Origin: a virus
DNA length: 26,081 nucleotides
Virus record (IMG/VR): IMGVR_UViG_3300027770_000224
Location: 1 to 26,081 of that record
Reading direction: 5' to 3' (one strand)
Shown here piece after piece: positions 14,704-22,346 of this stretch; the first letter of the stretch is position 1; every line of letters begins with the position of its first letter. The notes below the pieces were generated by a model. The model made no database searches and was not told where the DNA came from. It saw only the letters and a list, made by a program, of their open reading frames with translations. The translations under genes were made by a program, and so were the position numbers.

Positions 14704-14725
14704 GGCCCCCGGCGAACCGAGGGCC
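14704..14725 (-). terminator. Strong GC hairpin immediately after the coat gene
   Basis: Minus-strand RNA arms GGCCCUCGG and CCGGGGGCC pair over 9 positions with one U-G around a UUCG loop. No U-run follows directly (AACUAUCUU), so it is a poor classical terminator and more likely an attenuator or 3'-end stabiliser of coat mRNA. Confidence 0.5.
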
Positions 14726-14734
14726 GGTATTAAA

Positions 14735-15943
14735 TTAACCCCACATCCGAACAGCCATCTGTGGACGGATTGTGCTGTAACCGTACAGAACGTCAATACG
14801 GCAAGGCAGACGGTCGTTGTTGATGTCGTACTGACGAACAACGCGCAAGCTGATGCCGTTATGCACCTGACGCGAAGCCATATCTACACCCTGTGGGAGC
14901 AGAAGATCGGCGGTTGCGAAGGTGATAGCGTCCTTGTGGTAGATGAGGTTCTGCGGATATGCCGTTGAAGCCGTACCAACAAAGATGATTGCCTTCGAGT
15001 TGCCGGGCAACGAGTTAACGGTAGCAAGTGCCTGTGTAGCCGAGTAGATCGGTGAAACAGTGATGTTGCCTGCGCCAGAAGCGTTGAGCGTGACATCAGC
15101 AGTTGCAACAAACTGGAACAACGAACCAGTGCTTTCACGGGTTTGTGGGTTAACGCTGAAGCAGTCAGCTACAGTGAAAACGTCGCCAGCCTTAACGGTT
15201 GCCGATGCGCCAGCGCCAGTGATGGCGATGGTGGTTGCACCTTCAGTAGTAACAGCCGCCGAAGTCGTGCCGCCAGTTGCAGTACGCGAACCAACGGTAA
15301 ACTGCTTGATTGACTGCGACATATTGACTTCGTCGTAGCCAAGTACGCCTGTACCCATCATACCGTTCTTGAACTGTTTGCTGATCGTGTCGGTTGGGTT
15401 GAATAGACCCTTCAGACCTTCAACCAAACCAGCGTTGGCGGCTGGGTTAACAGTTGCATAGCGTGGCGACATTACAGCAGCATTTTCGTTGAGCTTCTGC
15501 TGTGCAGCAAGAAGAACAGCCGAAGTAGCTGGCGTAGTGCCGGGCGTGCCAACAGTGTTACCGATGGTCAAGAACGAGTTAGCAACGTCAGCGTCGATGC
15601 TGGCAGCAAGCTGCGAGATACGTGGCTTGAGAACGCGGTCTGCGAAATCGTCAAGCTGCATCGTCAATTCAGCAGTCGTGAAGTTGACGCCGATGTGCTT
15701 CTGGGTGGAAACAGCAAGAGTTGTGTACTGCTCGTTGTCATCCTGTACCTGAAGGGCTGCGCCGTCAGTTACAAGCGCACGGTCTGGAAGACGGATACGC
15801 AGGGTTGAGCCAATTTTAGCACCTTCGACAGCAAAGCTATCGTCGTACTGGCGGTTTACGTTACGTGTGAGCACAAGGTTGTTCTCAAGGATTTCGAGAG
15901 CCTTCCGTGTGATCATGTCAATTGTTAAAATCGAGTTAGACAT
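14735..15943 (-). CDS. P22 gp5-like major coat protein
   Basis: 402 residues, near P22 coat (430). The start (NSILTIDMITRKALEILENNLVLTRNVNRQYDDSF..GAKIGSTLRIRLPDRA) and TTLAVSTQKHIGVNFTTAELTMQLDDFADRVLKPRISQLAASIDADV are the N-arm and spine-helix region of P22-type coat proteins, which have an HK97 fold. Downstream are the P-domain-like segments (YATVNPAANAGLVEGLKGLFNP) and a beta-rich part (residues about 210-300) that occupies the place of the P22 insertion domain. It assembles on the scaffold encoded immediately upstream (15 bases), with the portal at one vertex. The identification is firm. Confidence 0.92.
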   Translation of the reverse strand: MSNSILTIDMITRKALEILENNLVLTRNVNRQYDDSFAVEGAKIGSTLRIRLPDRALVTDGAALQVQDDNEQYTTLAVSTQKHIGVNFTTAELTMQLDDFADRVLKPRISQLAASIDADVANSFLTIGNTVGTPGTTPATSAVLLAAQQKLNENAAVMSPRYATVNPAANAGLVEGLKGLFNPTDTISKQFKNGMMGTGVLGYDEVNMSQSIKQFTVGSRTATGGTTSAAVTTEGATTIAITGAGASATVKAGDVFTVADCFSVNPQTRESTGSLFQFVATADVTLNASGAGNITVSPIYSATQALATVNSLPGNSKAIIFVGTASTAYPQNLIYHKDAITFATADLLLPQGVDMASRQVHNGISLRVVRQYDINNDRLPCRIDVLYGYSTIRPQMAVRMWG

Positions 15944-15958
15944 GGTAATAATCCCAAA

Positions 15959-16744
15959 TTATCTGTTGCGTTGTGCCTCGTACTTCTTGATCTGCCGCAT
16001 ACGCTCTGCTTCGATCCATTCCGACGTAGTCATTGACTTAGTCGAACGAGGATCAGTTGTGTCAAACTGGTTTGACCCAGTAGAACGTGCTGTGACAGGC
16101 GCAATCGGAGCCGGGGCGTTTGAAGTTCTTTTAACCGGCGGATTTGAGGACAATGAAGCCTCAAGTTTTCCAATTTCTTTTGCCTGCAAAATTGGCGCTA
16201 GACGGGCAATACGATCAGCTTCTTTCGGATTAGAGCCGAGATAATATAGAACGTCTGGGCCTGCGTCTGACGCTTGGATGCTTTGCGCCATGAAATCCGT
16301 AATAGGAAGGTTGGGATTGTATGCGACTTGTTCAAAGTCATCATACCTGTCCCGCGCTGCCTCTTCTAGATCATGGTAGGCATCCTGCATTTCAGATTGC
16401 TGCCTTGCGGTTTCCCGCCTTGCAAGCAATTCTTCAGCTTTACGTTCGGCCAAAACCTCTGCGTAATCTTCATATGTCTCAAATTGATCAGGGGTAATAT
16501 CATAGCCTGCTTGCTGGCGGGCTTGGACTTCCTCTGCTCTTTGAGCCTGTTCGCGCTCCCATTTGCGCTGTTCTCTTGCGAGGCGCTTGCCAACAATTGC
16601 GTCAAGTTCTTCTTGTGTGAAGGACTTATTTGCTTCCTGTTCAGCAGGCGTTTCCGGCGTCGTGTTTTCTACAGGCTCGATTGCTGCCGTGGCTTCGAGT
16701 TCTGGCGCGGAGGCATCCGCTACGTTGGGGACTGTTTCGTCCAT
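15959..16744 (-). CDS. P22 gp8-like scaffolding protein
   Basis: 261 residues; acidic, Pro/Glu/Ala-rich N-terminus (1-40), long charged helices (about 43-140: QEELDAIVGKRLAREQRKWEREQ, EVLAERKAEELLARRETARQQ), a linker rich in Pro/Ser/Thr (about 200-230), and a basic C-terminal helix (EWIEAERMRQIKKYEAQRNR) corresponding to the coat-binding element of P22 scaffold. It precedes coat, as in P22. It nucleates procapsid assembly and leaves before DNA entry. The ATG at 16744 is preceded by GGAGTT that lies in a perfect hairpin. Confidence 0.85.
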   Translation of the reverse strand: MDETVPNVADASAPELEATAAIEPVENTTPETPAEQEANKSFTQEELDAIVGKRLAREQRKWEREQAQRAEEVQARQQAGYDITPDQFETYEDYAEVLAERKAEELLARRETARQQSEMQDAYHDLEEAARDRYDDFEQVAYNPNLPITDFMAQSIQASDAGPDVLYYLGSNPKEADRIARLAPILQAKEIGKLEASLSSNPPVKRTSNAPAPIAPVTARSTGSNQFDTTDPRSTKSMTTSEWIEAERMRQIKKYEAQRNR

Positions 16745-16748
16745 GTTT

Positions 16749-16763
16749 AACTCCTATGGAGTT
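16749..16763 (-). promoter_or_regulatory. Ribosome-site hairpin upstream of the scaffold gene
   Basis: On the minus strand AACTCC-ATA-GGAGTT is a perfect 6-bp stem with 3-base loop, and its 3' arm contains the only Shine-Dalgarno sequence (GGAG) for the scaffold start four bases further on. Pairing would hide the site, so scaffold translation could depend on ribosome passage or RNA unfolding. The tight loop makes the stem modest in stability. Confidence 0.45.
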
Positions 16764-16764
16764 C

Positions 16765-16781
16765 CTGATGTGCCGCATCAG
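16765..16781. other. Intergenic inverted repeat CTGATG/CATCAG
   Basis: A perfect 6-bp stem with a 5-base loop next to the scaffold ribosome-site hairpin. On the plus strand it is followed after five bases by TTTTTT, but there is no plus-strand gene to terminate; on the minus strand the A-run precedes it. Role unknown; possibly part of an RNA fold regulating scaffold expression. Confidence 0.35.
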
Positions 16782-16800
16782 TACGGTTTTTTGAGTAAGG

Positions 16801-17079
16801 TTACTCGTAAAAAACAGATACAACGGGTGTTGTGCCGCCGACAACGACGTACAAACCCTTGCTAAAACCTACACCGCCATCGTCGCCGGTCAAGTTGTAC
16901 AACCCTGCGGTGACTGGCGTAAATGTTGCAATTATGACAGGATCGGCGGTAGACGCCGTTGCGCTATCGTAGATAGCAACAGTCGGAGCGGTCCCTGAAG
17001 ATACGAAAATGCTCTTCAGTTTGCCAAGCCCAACTTTTACCTGTGCAGTTGCGGTTAAGTTTCTAAATGTTGCAGCCAT
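16801..17079 (-). CDS. Small beta-rich structural protein, 92 residues
   Basis: The sequence alternates short strands (QVKVGLGKLKSIFVSSG, PTVAIYDSATA, DPVIIATFTPVTAGLYNL, GVGFSKGLYVVVGGTTPVVSVFY). This is a pattern I associate with small phage proteins of unknown function near capsid genes. AGGAT lies about 9 bases upstream of ATG. The gene sits between the Dps-like gene and scaffold. Decoration or head-fibre function is only an inference. Confidence 0.6.
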   Translation of the reverse strand: MAATFRNLTATAQVKVGLGKLKSIFVSSGTAPTVAIYDSATASTADPVIIATFTPVTAGLYNLTGDDGGVGFSKGLYVVVGGTTPVVSVFYE

Positions 17080-17089
17080 ACGTATTATC

Positions 17090-17452
17090 CTAAGCCAAAA
17101 ATTTCAATTTGTACAAGGTTGAATAGTACAACCCAAAAATCTCGTCGATAATGTTTTGCAAGGGGGTGCAATCCTTATCAACGACTTTATACCGCATTTC
17201 CTCAAGTTCGTCTACCTGACCTTCAAGAAACGCAACAATATTGTTTGTCTTCTTAGCTGACATAAGCGAAATAGGGCCGATAAGGCCATATTTGCCTTGA
17301 TAAGCCTCAGCAAATTTGTCGGCTAAATCAACCACGCCGTTGTAGAACTTCTGCAACGCTTTGTGCTTTGCGTAGCTACGCGTGTTCAGGTGCGTCGAAT
17401 GGGCTACATCGCGCGCGAGAAACAGTGTGCCTACGAAGTCAGCGCATTTCAT
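17090..17452 (-). CDS. DUF5856-like protein with Dps/ferritin-like ferroxidase residue spacing
   Basis: 120 residues, predicted all-helical. The N-terminal helices (FVGTLFLARDVAHSTHLNTRSYAKHKALQKFYNGVVDLADKF..., given as pieces: DVAHSTHLNTRSYAKH, KALQKFYNGVVDLADK, FAEAYQGKYGL) fit a family I know as DUF5856 in phages. H18, H30, D45 and E49 have spacings 12, 15 and 4, identical to H51, H63, D78 and E82 of E. coli Dps ferroxidase; H21 is an alternative first ligand. The second Dps aspartate (D67) corresponds to Q34 and is missing. Dps proteins bind DNA and oxidise iron with peroxide. The gene is coupled (ATGA) to the fibre chaperone gene. Family membership is likely; the iron function is inferred. 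Confidence 0.65.
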   Translation of the reverse strand: MKCADFVGTLFLARDVAHSTHLNTRSYAKHKALQKFYNGVVDLADKFAEAYQGKYGLIGPISLMSAKKTNNIVAFLEGQVDELEEMRYKVVDKDCTPLQNIIDEIFGLYYSTLYKLKFLA

Positions 17453-17907
17453 GATGATGGACTTTCGGGCCAGACGATAGCAAATGGGTTAGCTTGCGTG
17501 GTTATGTCGCGCAATGCTTGGCGGTATGTAGCCCATGCAGGAGCGTCTGCCGAAGCGTCAGGTAGCTGCGTCCAATCGGATTCGACCAGCAGCTTGTTAC
17601 GTTCAGCGCGAATAATAGGCCATTGCGCTTTAACTTTTTCCGCGGATGCGTCTGCACTAAGGTCCGTCACACTATAGTTCTGTGTCCAAACGCCATCAAT
17701 CAGCAGGGCTGGGCCTTCATCAAGACTTTGCGTGGCTGGTTCGTGATATGGCGGCGTGACAATCTGTTTCTTATGCACGCCAAAACGCTCTACCTGTTCA
17801 GGTGTTAGCGCGCGGGCGTAGCAATAGTTATCCGCGTCCCACTGCGTTGGCTCGACATCAAAGATGTGCCGTATGAAGGTGTCGCCTTGGGCTTGGACAT
17901 ACCACAT
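17449..17907 (-). CDS. Tail fibre assembly chaperone-like protein (phage tail APC domain)
   Basis: 152 residues. The C-terminal about 60 residues (IRAERNKLLVESDWTQLPDA, PAWATYRQALRDITTQAN, FAIVWPESP) match the recurring phage tail assembly chaperone domain, which is typically encoded just after a fibre gene and helps the fibre trimerise. The N-terminal half is specific to this protein (RHIFDVEPTQWDADNYCYARALTPEQVERFGV). It starts in a TAATG overlap with the 100-residue gene and lies two genes after the 630-residue fibre, which is its probable client. Confidence 0.8.
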   Translation of the reverse strand: MWYVQAQGDTFIRHIFDVEPTQWDADNYCYARALTPEQVERFGVHKKQIVTPPYHEPATQSLDEGPALLIDGVWTQNYSVTDLSADASAEKVKAQWPIIRAERNKLLVESDWTQLPDASADAPAWATYRQALRDITTQANPFAIVWPESPSS

Positions 17908-18209
17908 TATTCTGCTTCCTTTGCTTCCCGCTTGGCGGTTACACGTACAACAGCCGCATCGTATGCGGCTTGGTCTTCAATCTGTTCTTTCAGCGCAGCC
18001 ATGATGGCCTCTACGTTGCCCATCTGCTTGCGTGTGTCGTTAAGTCTTTCTGCTACATTGGCCGCAAACTCATTGTCTGTAGCGTTTGCCAACAGATGCT
18101 CAAAGTTCTTGCGGTCAAAATCGTAATGAAAATACTCAACTTCACGCGCGTACATTGCATCCGCTAGGGTGTCGTATTTGTAATCATCGCTGAGTTGTGT
18201 GTAGATCAT
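17907..18209 (-). CDS. Hypothetical protein, 100 residues, between fibre and chaperone
   Basis: Starts MIYTQLSDDYKYDTLADAMYAREVEYFHYDFD, then helical (FEHLLANATDNEFAANVAERLND, VEAIMAALKEQIEDQAAYDAAVVRVTAKREAKEAE). Rich in acidic and aromatic residues at the N-terminus, no membrane segment. I have seen similar proteins in environmental phages near fibre chaperones, without known function. Its stop overlaps the chaperone start by one base, so it may assist fibre folding; this is inference from neighbours. Confidence 0.65.
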   Translation of the reverse strand: MIYTQLSDDYKYDTLADAMYAREVEYFHYDFDRKNFEHLLANATDNEFAANVAERLNDTRKQMGNVEAIMAALKEQIEDQAAYDAAVVRVTAKREAKEAE

Positions 18210-18222
18210 GTAAGGTCTTTCT

Positions 18223-20115
18223 TTATGTAACAGTAGTAAACGCTACGCCGTAGCCAAGGCCAGTAGGTAATGTAGCTGGATTGGTGTACTTAGTGCCAAA
18301 GGCAGAGCCAGACCAAGGGTAGGCTGTGATATACGGCGATGTCTGATGCGCTATCGCAATAGCACTACCAGTATTGTTAAACGCTACGCCGTTGCCGTAG
18401 CCCGCAACCGCTGTAGCTGGATCGGCGTATTTGGTGCCAAAGCCGGTGCCGGCGTTCCATGGGTAAACTGAAACAAACGGTGATACGTCATGCGCTACAG
18501 CAATGGCAGTTCCAGCAGGACTAAAAGCGACGCCGTAACCCTCACCCGTAGGCAGCGTAGCTGGATTGGTATATTTAGTACCAAAACCAGCGCCGCTCCA
18601 CGGATATGCGGTGATGTTGGGTGTTACTCCGCTGCCGTTCGCTACAGCAATAGATGTGCCGGCAGGATTAAAGGCAACACCAAAACCAGTGCCGGTAGGT
18701 AGTGTAGCGGGGTTAGTATATTTAACGCCGAAGCCAGTGCCGGCGTTCCAAGGGTATGCGTTAATATATGGTGATGCGTCATGCCCTACGGCAATAGTGT
18801 CACCCGCAGGGTTAAAGGCAACACCGTAACCATTGCCCCCAACCGCTGTAGCTGGATTGGTATATTTAGTGCCGAAGCCGGTGCCGGCGTTAAACGGATA
18901 AGCGGTTATATTTGGAGCCGTACTGTGCGCTACAGCAATAGAAGTGCCAGCAGGATTAAACGCTACGCCACGGCCAGTGCCTGTAGGTAGTGTAGCTGGA
19001 TCGGTATATTTGGTGCCGAAGCCAGCGCCGCTCCACGGGTATGCAGTGATAAAGCCCCCAAAAGGGCCGCCACCCACTGCGATAGCAGTACCAGCAGGAT
19101 TAAACGCTACGCCGTAGCCATTAGTGGTCGCAGGCAGTGTTGCGGGGTTAGTAAGCTTAGCGCCAAAGCCGGTGCTGGAGTTAAACGAATATACGGAAAC
19201 GTAGGGTGATGCAGTATGCGCTACAGCTATAATTTCACCTGTAGTATAGGAAGCTGGCGTGCCAGTTTGATATAAATAATTCGCCATCCATTTAGTAGCC
19301 GTGACTTTTATGCACATCAACGTTTGGTTGGCTGCAACTGCTATTGAACCTGTAGTGCCGTTGCCATACACCAGCGTGTCGCTAGTTATAACAACGCCAA
19401 CTGTTGTTCCGCCGTTTTCTACCGTGAACAACACAACAGTACCGATTGGAAACGCGACGCTGGCGTTAGCGGGTATGGTGTATGTGCGGACAGTAGTGTC
19501 GGCTACAGGGTGAAATATTTGCTTACCGGCGTCGCCAATTACCAGCGTGTAGTTAGCGGATTGACTGTTTTGCGGAAAAGACACGCCGCTTGATATAGCT
19601 GTAGATGCCCACGTTGTACCGTTGCTGGTCAAAACGTTACCTGAAGTACCCGGGGCAACAGAAGTCACAGCCGACGTGCCGTTGCCAATTAGGACGTTAT
19701 TAGCTGTAAGTGTGGCTAAACCTGTGCCCCCCGATGCAACACCAAGTGCGGTGGTAAGCGTTGTAGCGCCCGTAACGGCAAGTGTACTGCTAAGAGTTGT
19801 AGCCCCTGTGACGCCAAGTGTACTGCTAAGAGTTGCAGCGCCTGTAACACCAAGTGTGCCAGTAACCGTTGTATTGCCTGTAAGGCCCGTAGTGCCTGTG
19901 ACGGCAAAATTGTTAGGTATAGTGACGTTGCCCGCAGACGTTACGGAGATTGGCAACTCTTGTACCGCGCCGGCGCCTGACGTATCGCGACCAAGAACTT
20001 TACCAGCGGCGGCGGTCAATACGTGTTCTTGGTTCCAGTTGGACGGCTGGACAAGCGTTGCGTCGGCGCTGTCAGTTTTGGCAGACGTAAAGGTATGTTT
20101 GAGGCTTATAGTCAT
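18223..20115 (-). CDS. Tail/head fibre with C-terminal seven-unit beta-propeller-like domain
   Basis: 630 residues. Residues 1-70 are a fibre-type start; about 77-125 has 12-residue shaft repeats (LGVTGATTLSST and variants); about 126-175 is a Gly/Thr/Asn linker; about 180-285 is a beta domain (SANYTLVIGDAGKQIFHP, TYTIPANASVAFPIG, TLMCIKVTATKWMANY). Residues 294-630 consist of seven units of 48-49 residues, consensus IAVAHxxSPxITAYPW-x-GFGTKYTNPATLPTG-GYGVAFNPAG, which look like WD40-type blades. The first unit begins at the second strand and the last ends with the first strand, as in a ring closed by its two ends. Receptor binding is the likely role. It overlaps the portal stop by ATGA and is followed by a fibre chaperone. 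Confidence 0.8.
   Translation of the reverse strand: MTISLKHTFTSAKTDSADATLVQPSNWNQEHVLTAAAGKVLGRDTSGAGAVQELPISVTSAGNVTIPNNFAVTGTTGLTGNTTVTGTLGVTGAATLSSTLGVTGATTLSSTLAVTGATTLTTALGVASGGTGLATLTANNVLIGNGTSAVTSVAPGTSGNVLTSNGTTWASTAISSGVSFPQNSQSANYTLVIGDAGKQIFHPVADTTVRTYTIPANASVAFPIGTVVLFTVENGGTTVGVVITSDTLVYGNGTTGSIAVAANQTLMCIKVTATKWMANYLYQTGTPASYTTGEIIAVAHTASPYVSVYSFNSSTGFGAKLTNPATLPATTNGYGVAFNPAGTAIAVGGGPFGGFITAYPWSGAGFGTKYTDPATLPTGTGRGVAFNPAGTSIAVAHSTAPNITAYPFNAGTGFGTKYTNPATAVGGNGYGVAFNPAGDTIAVGHDASPYINAYPWNAGTGFGVKYTNPATLPTGTGFGVAFNPAGTSIAVANGSGVTPNITAYPWSGAGFGTKYTNPATLPTGEGYGVAFSPAGTAIAVAHDVSPFVSVYPWNAGTGFGTKYADPATAVAGYGNGVAFNNTGSAIAIAHQTSPYITAYPWSGSAFGTKYTNPATLPTGLGYGVAFTTVT
18226..19236 (-). 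repeat. Seven tandem 144-147-base units encoding propeller blades
   Basis: Units begin at residues 296, 345, 393, 441, 489, 538 and 586 (second strand IAVAH-like). The DNA shows the same period, for example GCTACAGCAATAG recurring near 18493, 18640, 18930 and 19218 on the plus strand. Copies differ at many synonymous positions, so they are not a recent expansion. Confidence 0.88.
19741..19887 (-). repeat. 12-residue fibre-shaft repeats
   Basis: About four 36-base units encode LTGNTTVTGT, LGVTGAATLSST, LGVTGATTLSST and LAVTGATTLTTA in tandem. Such short Gly/Thr repeats are typical of trimeric fibre shafts. Confidence 0.75.
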
Positions 20116-22343
20116 TCCATCATTCCTTCAGGTGGCATCTCAGGCATACCGCCCATATCTTGCATTGGTTGCTGCGGAGGCATTTCTTCGTTCATTTCAG
20201 GTTGCTCACGCATTTCTGGTGATCCGCTAATCAAATCACCTGTGTCTAACGCGCCAGCAATCGTCCCCATGACAATATCCTGAATTTGCTCTTCTGTCAT
20301 CCCTGCTTGCATCGCGCTGATACGTTTTGTTTCCGCATCGTAGGCGTCTACCTGCGCCTTGTATTCCTTGATGTCTACTTCGCGCTTTGCAACGTCAGCC
20401 TGCACGCCTTCGATAATATCGACCATGCGGTTGAGTTCTTGCGCCATAGCTTCCATCTGCTGCTGCGCTGCGGCCATTTCAGGTGACTCATCGCCGGTAG
20501 CAAGTACCTTGGGGTCAAGGATTTTCTTGAACCGTTCTGCCATTTCCTGCGCGCCGGGCCAATCCATGTTCTTAATGAACAGATCGCCCGCAACAGCCCA
20601 AAGCTGCGGGTTGGATTGCAGAATCTGGCTCATAGCGTCGAGTGCTTCTTGACGCTTGGTCATGTAGCCGGGGCCAGTAGTGACCATAACGTCGTATGTA
20701 CCAACGCCAGGGTTGTAAATCTTTTCGATCAGCCCGCCGGTTTCAGCATCGCGCACTTCACGCACTGGTTCTTCCTGCGACGGGTCCATTTTGACCATGC
20801 TGACTTCGCCGTCAGCACCAATGATGCGTGCAATACGCTGTGTGTCGTAGATTTTAGGGATCATATCGACGATTTGGCGTGTGATGTAGCGAATAGCCCG
20901 CGCAAGGTTGTCAACGTAGTGATACGTGCCAACATCGCCCTGCTTTTCGCGTGCGACGATAGCTTTTGCCGACCGTTCGTTGCCTTGTTCGCCTAGCGAC
21001 GCATCATACTGGCCGGTTGTGGCCTTGATGTCCTCTCCAGCGCCCATTTTAGCCTGTATCAGACCTGTTTGGGGCAAAGGTGGCTGTGCGCGTTGCGGGA
21101 GCGGTAGAACGCCTCCAGCGCCGTCTGTAACGTCTGGGTTGACTTCCAAATACGGCCAGTTGGTCGTGTTGGCAGTCTTCCACTGGTTTTCGTAGCCTTC
21201 AAACTGGCCGCCGTAACCGATAAATGGCGCTTTAGGCGCCAAGGCAAGCATTTCTGCCTCTTGGCTGGTCCAGTAGTTGTACATACGCTGGGCATCTTTG
21301 GCGTTACGCACAAGCCCAGAGATGTATATCTGGCCGTCAACTTCCCATTCGTTGCCAATTACGCGCACGACGGGGATATATTTGCCTGACCACTCGCGCT
21401 CATCAAGAATGTCATAGCCATTGGTCTTCATCCACATGACTTTTTTTCGGTCCACTTTGCGTGTGCGAAGCGGTTTGCCGTACATTTCTTTAAGCTGCTT
21501 GTCTTCTGGCGAGTTAGCCTTGGCAGTCTGGTTATTTGGGTACAGATGCAGCGTTTCGGAGTCGTAGACGTTGTAAAAATACTCCGCAATGCGGATTGTA
21601 TCTTCTTGCAGCCACGACGAAATGCCCTGATCACCAACGCCTTGGCTATATAATGTGCTGATTGGCGACGCGTCAGGGAACAAACGCTCATATTCTGACT
21701 TTAGTATATCTTCGGTGATAAAGCACCATTCGGCGTCTGAGCCGCATGGGTCTTGGATGGTGGGGTCCATGTAAACGCTAAATGCGTTACGGACACGGCC
21801 AATCTTGATGTCTTGGTCGAACGTATCGTCGTTGCAATACTCAGTCAGCAGCCGGATGTAACCTTCGCCGTAAGTGACTTGGTTGTCGCAGGCTGTGTCA
21901 TACGCAACGTCCGCATCTGACATATACTCAATGTGGCGGACCACACCATTGAAGATTTCAGCGACCTGTACGTCGGCGTTGTCATCCGCGGGTATTACTT
22001 TACCGTTTGGTCGGTTTTGACGCTGCTCGTTTGTTACCTGACGGACGTGCTGTGGCAGCTTGTTGATTGTCAGGCATGGACGTGCGTTGATAGCCTGTCC
22101 TTGCACGCTGCCGCGTGTTGACAACACGTCAGCAGGCCACTGCCACTGGTTGTCAGGGCTGCCGGCCATAAAGCGTAGATCGTCTAGTTCGTCCTCACGG
22201 CTGTCTGAATACGCAGCCTGCGCCATCTGAAGACGGCTACGCATGGTAGCCATCTTATCGTGATCGTCGCGCGTTGTCTTAGGCGCGTTCGATCCTACGT
22301 TGGCGACTTTGCCTGCCGCTTCAATGCCTGTGGGGTCGGCCAT
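20112..22343 (-). CDS. P22 gp1-like portal protein
   Basis: 743 residues, close to P22 gp1 (725). Recognisable P22-portal segments include the N-terminal FMAGSPDNQWQWPADV, ARPCLTINKLPQHVRQVTNEQRQNRP, VTYGEGYIRLLTEY, the YLEVNPDVTDG and LPLPQRAQPPLPQTGLIQAKMGAGEDIKATTGQYDASLGEQGNERS loop region (in pieces), and TGPGYMTKRQEALDAM. The C-terminus has a long helix (about 630-690), a barrel element as in P22, and ends in a Met/Pro/Glu/Gln-rich tail. It forms the dodecameric DNA channel and docks terminase. It follows a DUF6496-like small gene by three bases and overlaps the propeller fibre gene by 4. Confidence 0.92.
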   Translation of the reverse strand: MADPTGIEAAGKVANVGSNAPKTTRDDHDKMATMRSRLQMAQAAYSDSREDELDDLRFMAGSPDNQWQWPADVLSTRGSVQGQAINARPCLTINKLPQHVRQVTNEQRQNRPNGKVIPADDNADVQVAEIFNGVVRHIEYMSDADVAYDTACDNQVTYGEGYIRLLTEYCNDDTFDQDIKIGRVRNAFSVYMDPTIQDPCGSDAEWCFITEDILKSEYERLFPDASPISTLYSQGVGDQGISSWLQEDTIRIAEYFYNVYDSETLHLYPNNQTAKANSPEDKQLKEMYGKPLRTRKVDRKKVMWMKTNGYDILDEREWSGKYIPVVRVIGNEWEVDGQIYISGLVRNAKDAQRMYNYWTSQEAEMLALAPKAPFIGYGGQFEGYENQWKTANTTNWPYLEVNPDVTDGAGGVLPLPQRAQPPLPQTGLIQAKMGAGEDIKATTGQYDASLGEQGNERSAKAIVAREKQGDVGTYHYVDNLARAIRYITRQIVDMIPKIYDTQRIARIIGADGEVSMVKMDPSQEEPVREVRDAETGGLIEKIYNPGVGTYDVMVTTGPGYMTKRQEALDAMSQILQSNPQLWAVAGDLFIKNMDWPGAQEMAERFKKILDPKVLATGDESPEMAAAQQQMEAMAQELNRMVDIIEGVQADVAKREVDIKEYKAQVDAYDAETKRISAMQAGMTEEQIQDIVMGTIAGALDTGDLISGSPEMREQPEMNEEMPPQQPMQDMGGMPEMPPEGMME

Positions 22344-22346
22344 AGA

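Noticed and set aside
16765-16792. Plus-strand rho-independent terminator (hairpin followed by TTTTTT)
   Set aside because: Five bases separate stem and T-run, and there is no plus-strand gene upstream to terminate.
18226-19236. Regularly spaced DNA repeats that could suggest a CRISPR array or satellite
   Set aside because: The period (144-147 bases) and the variation follow an open reading frame and encode protein repeats; no short conserved repeat with unique spacers exists.
19622-20230. 202-codon plus-strand frame opposite the fibre and portal genes
   Set aside because: Antisense to two well-supported genes; low-complexity Val/Pro/Thr composition is the mirror of the Gly/Thr fibre repeats, and there is no recognisable motif.
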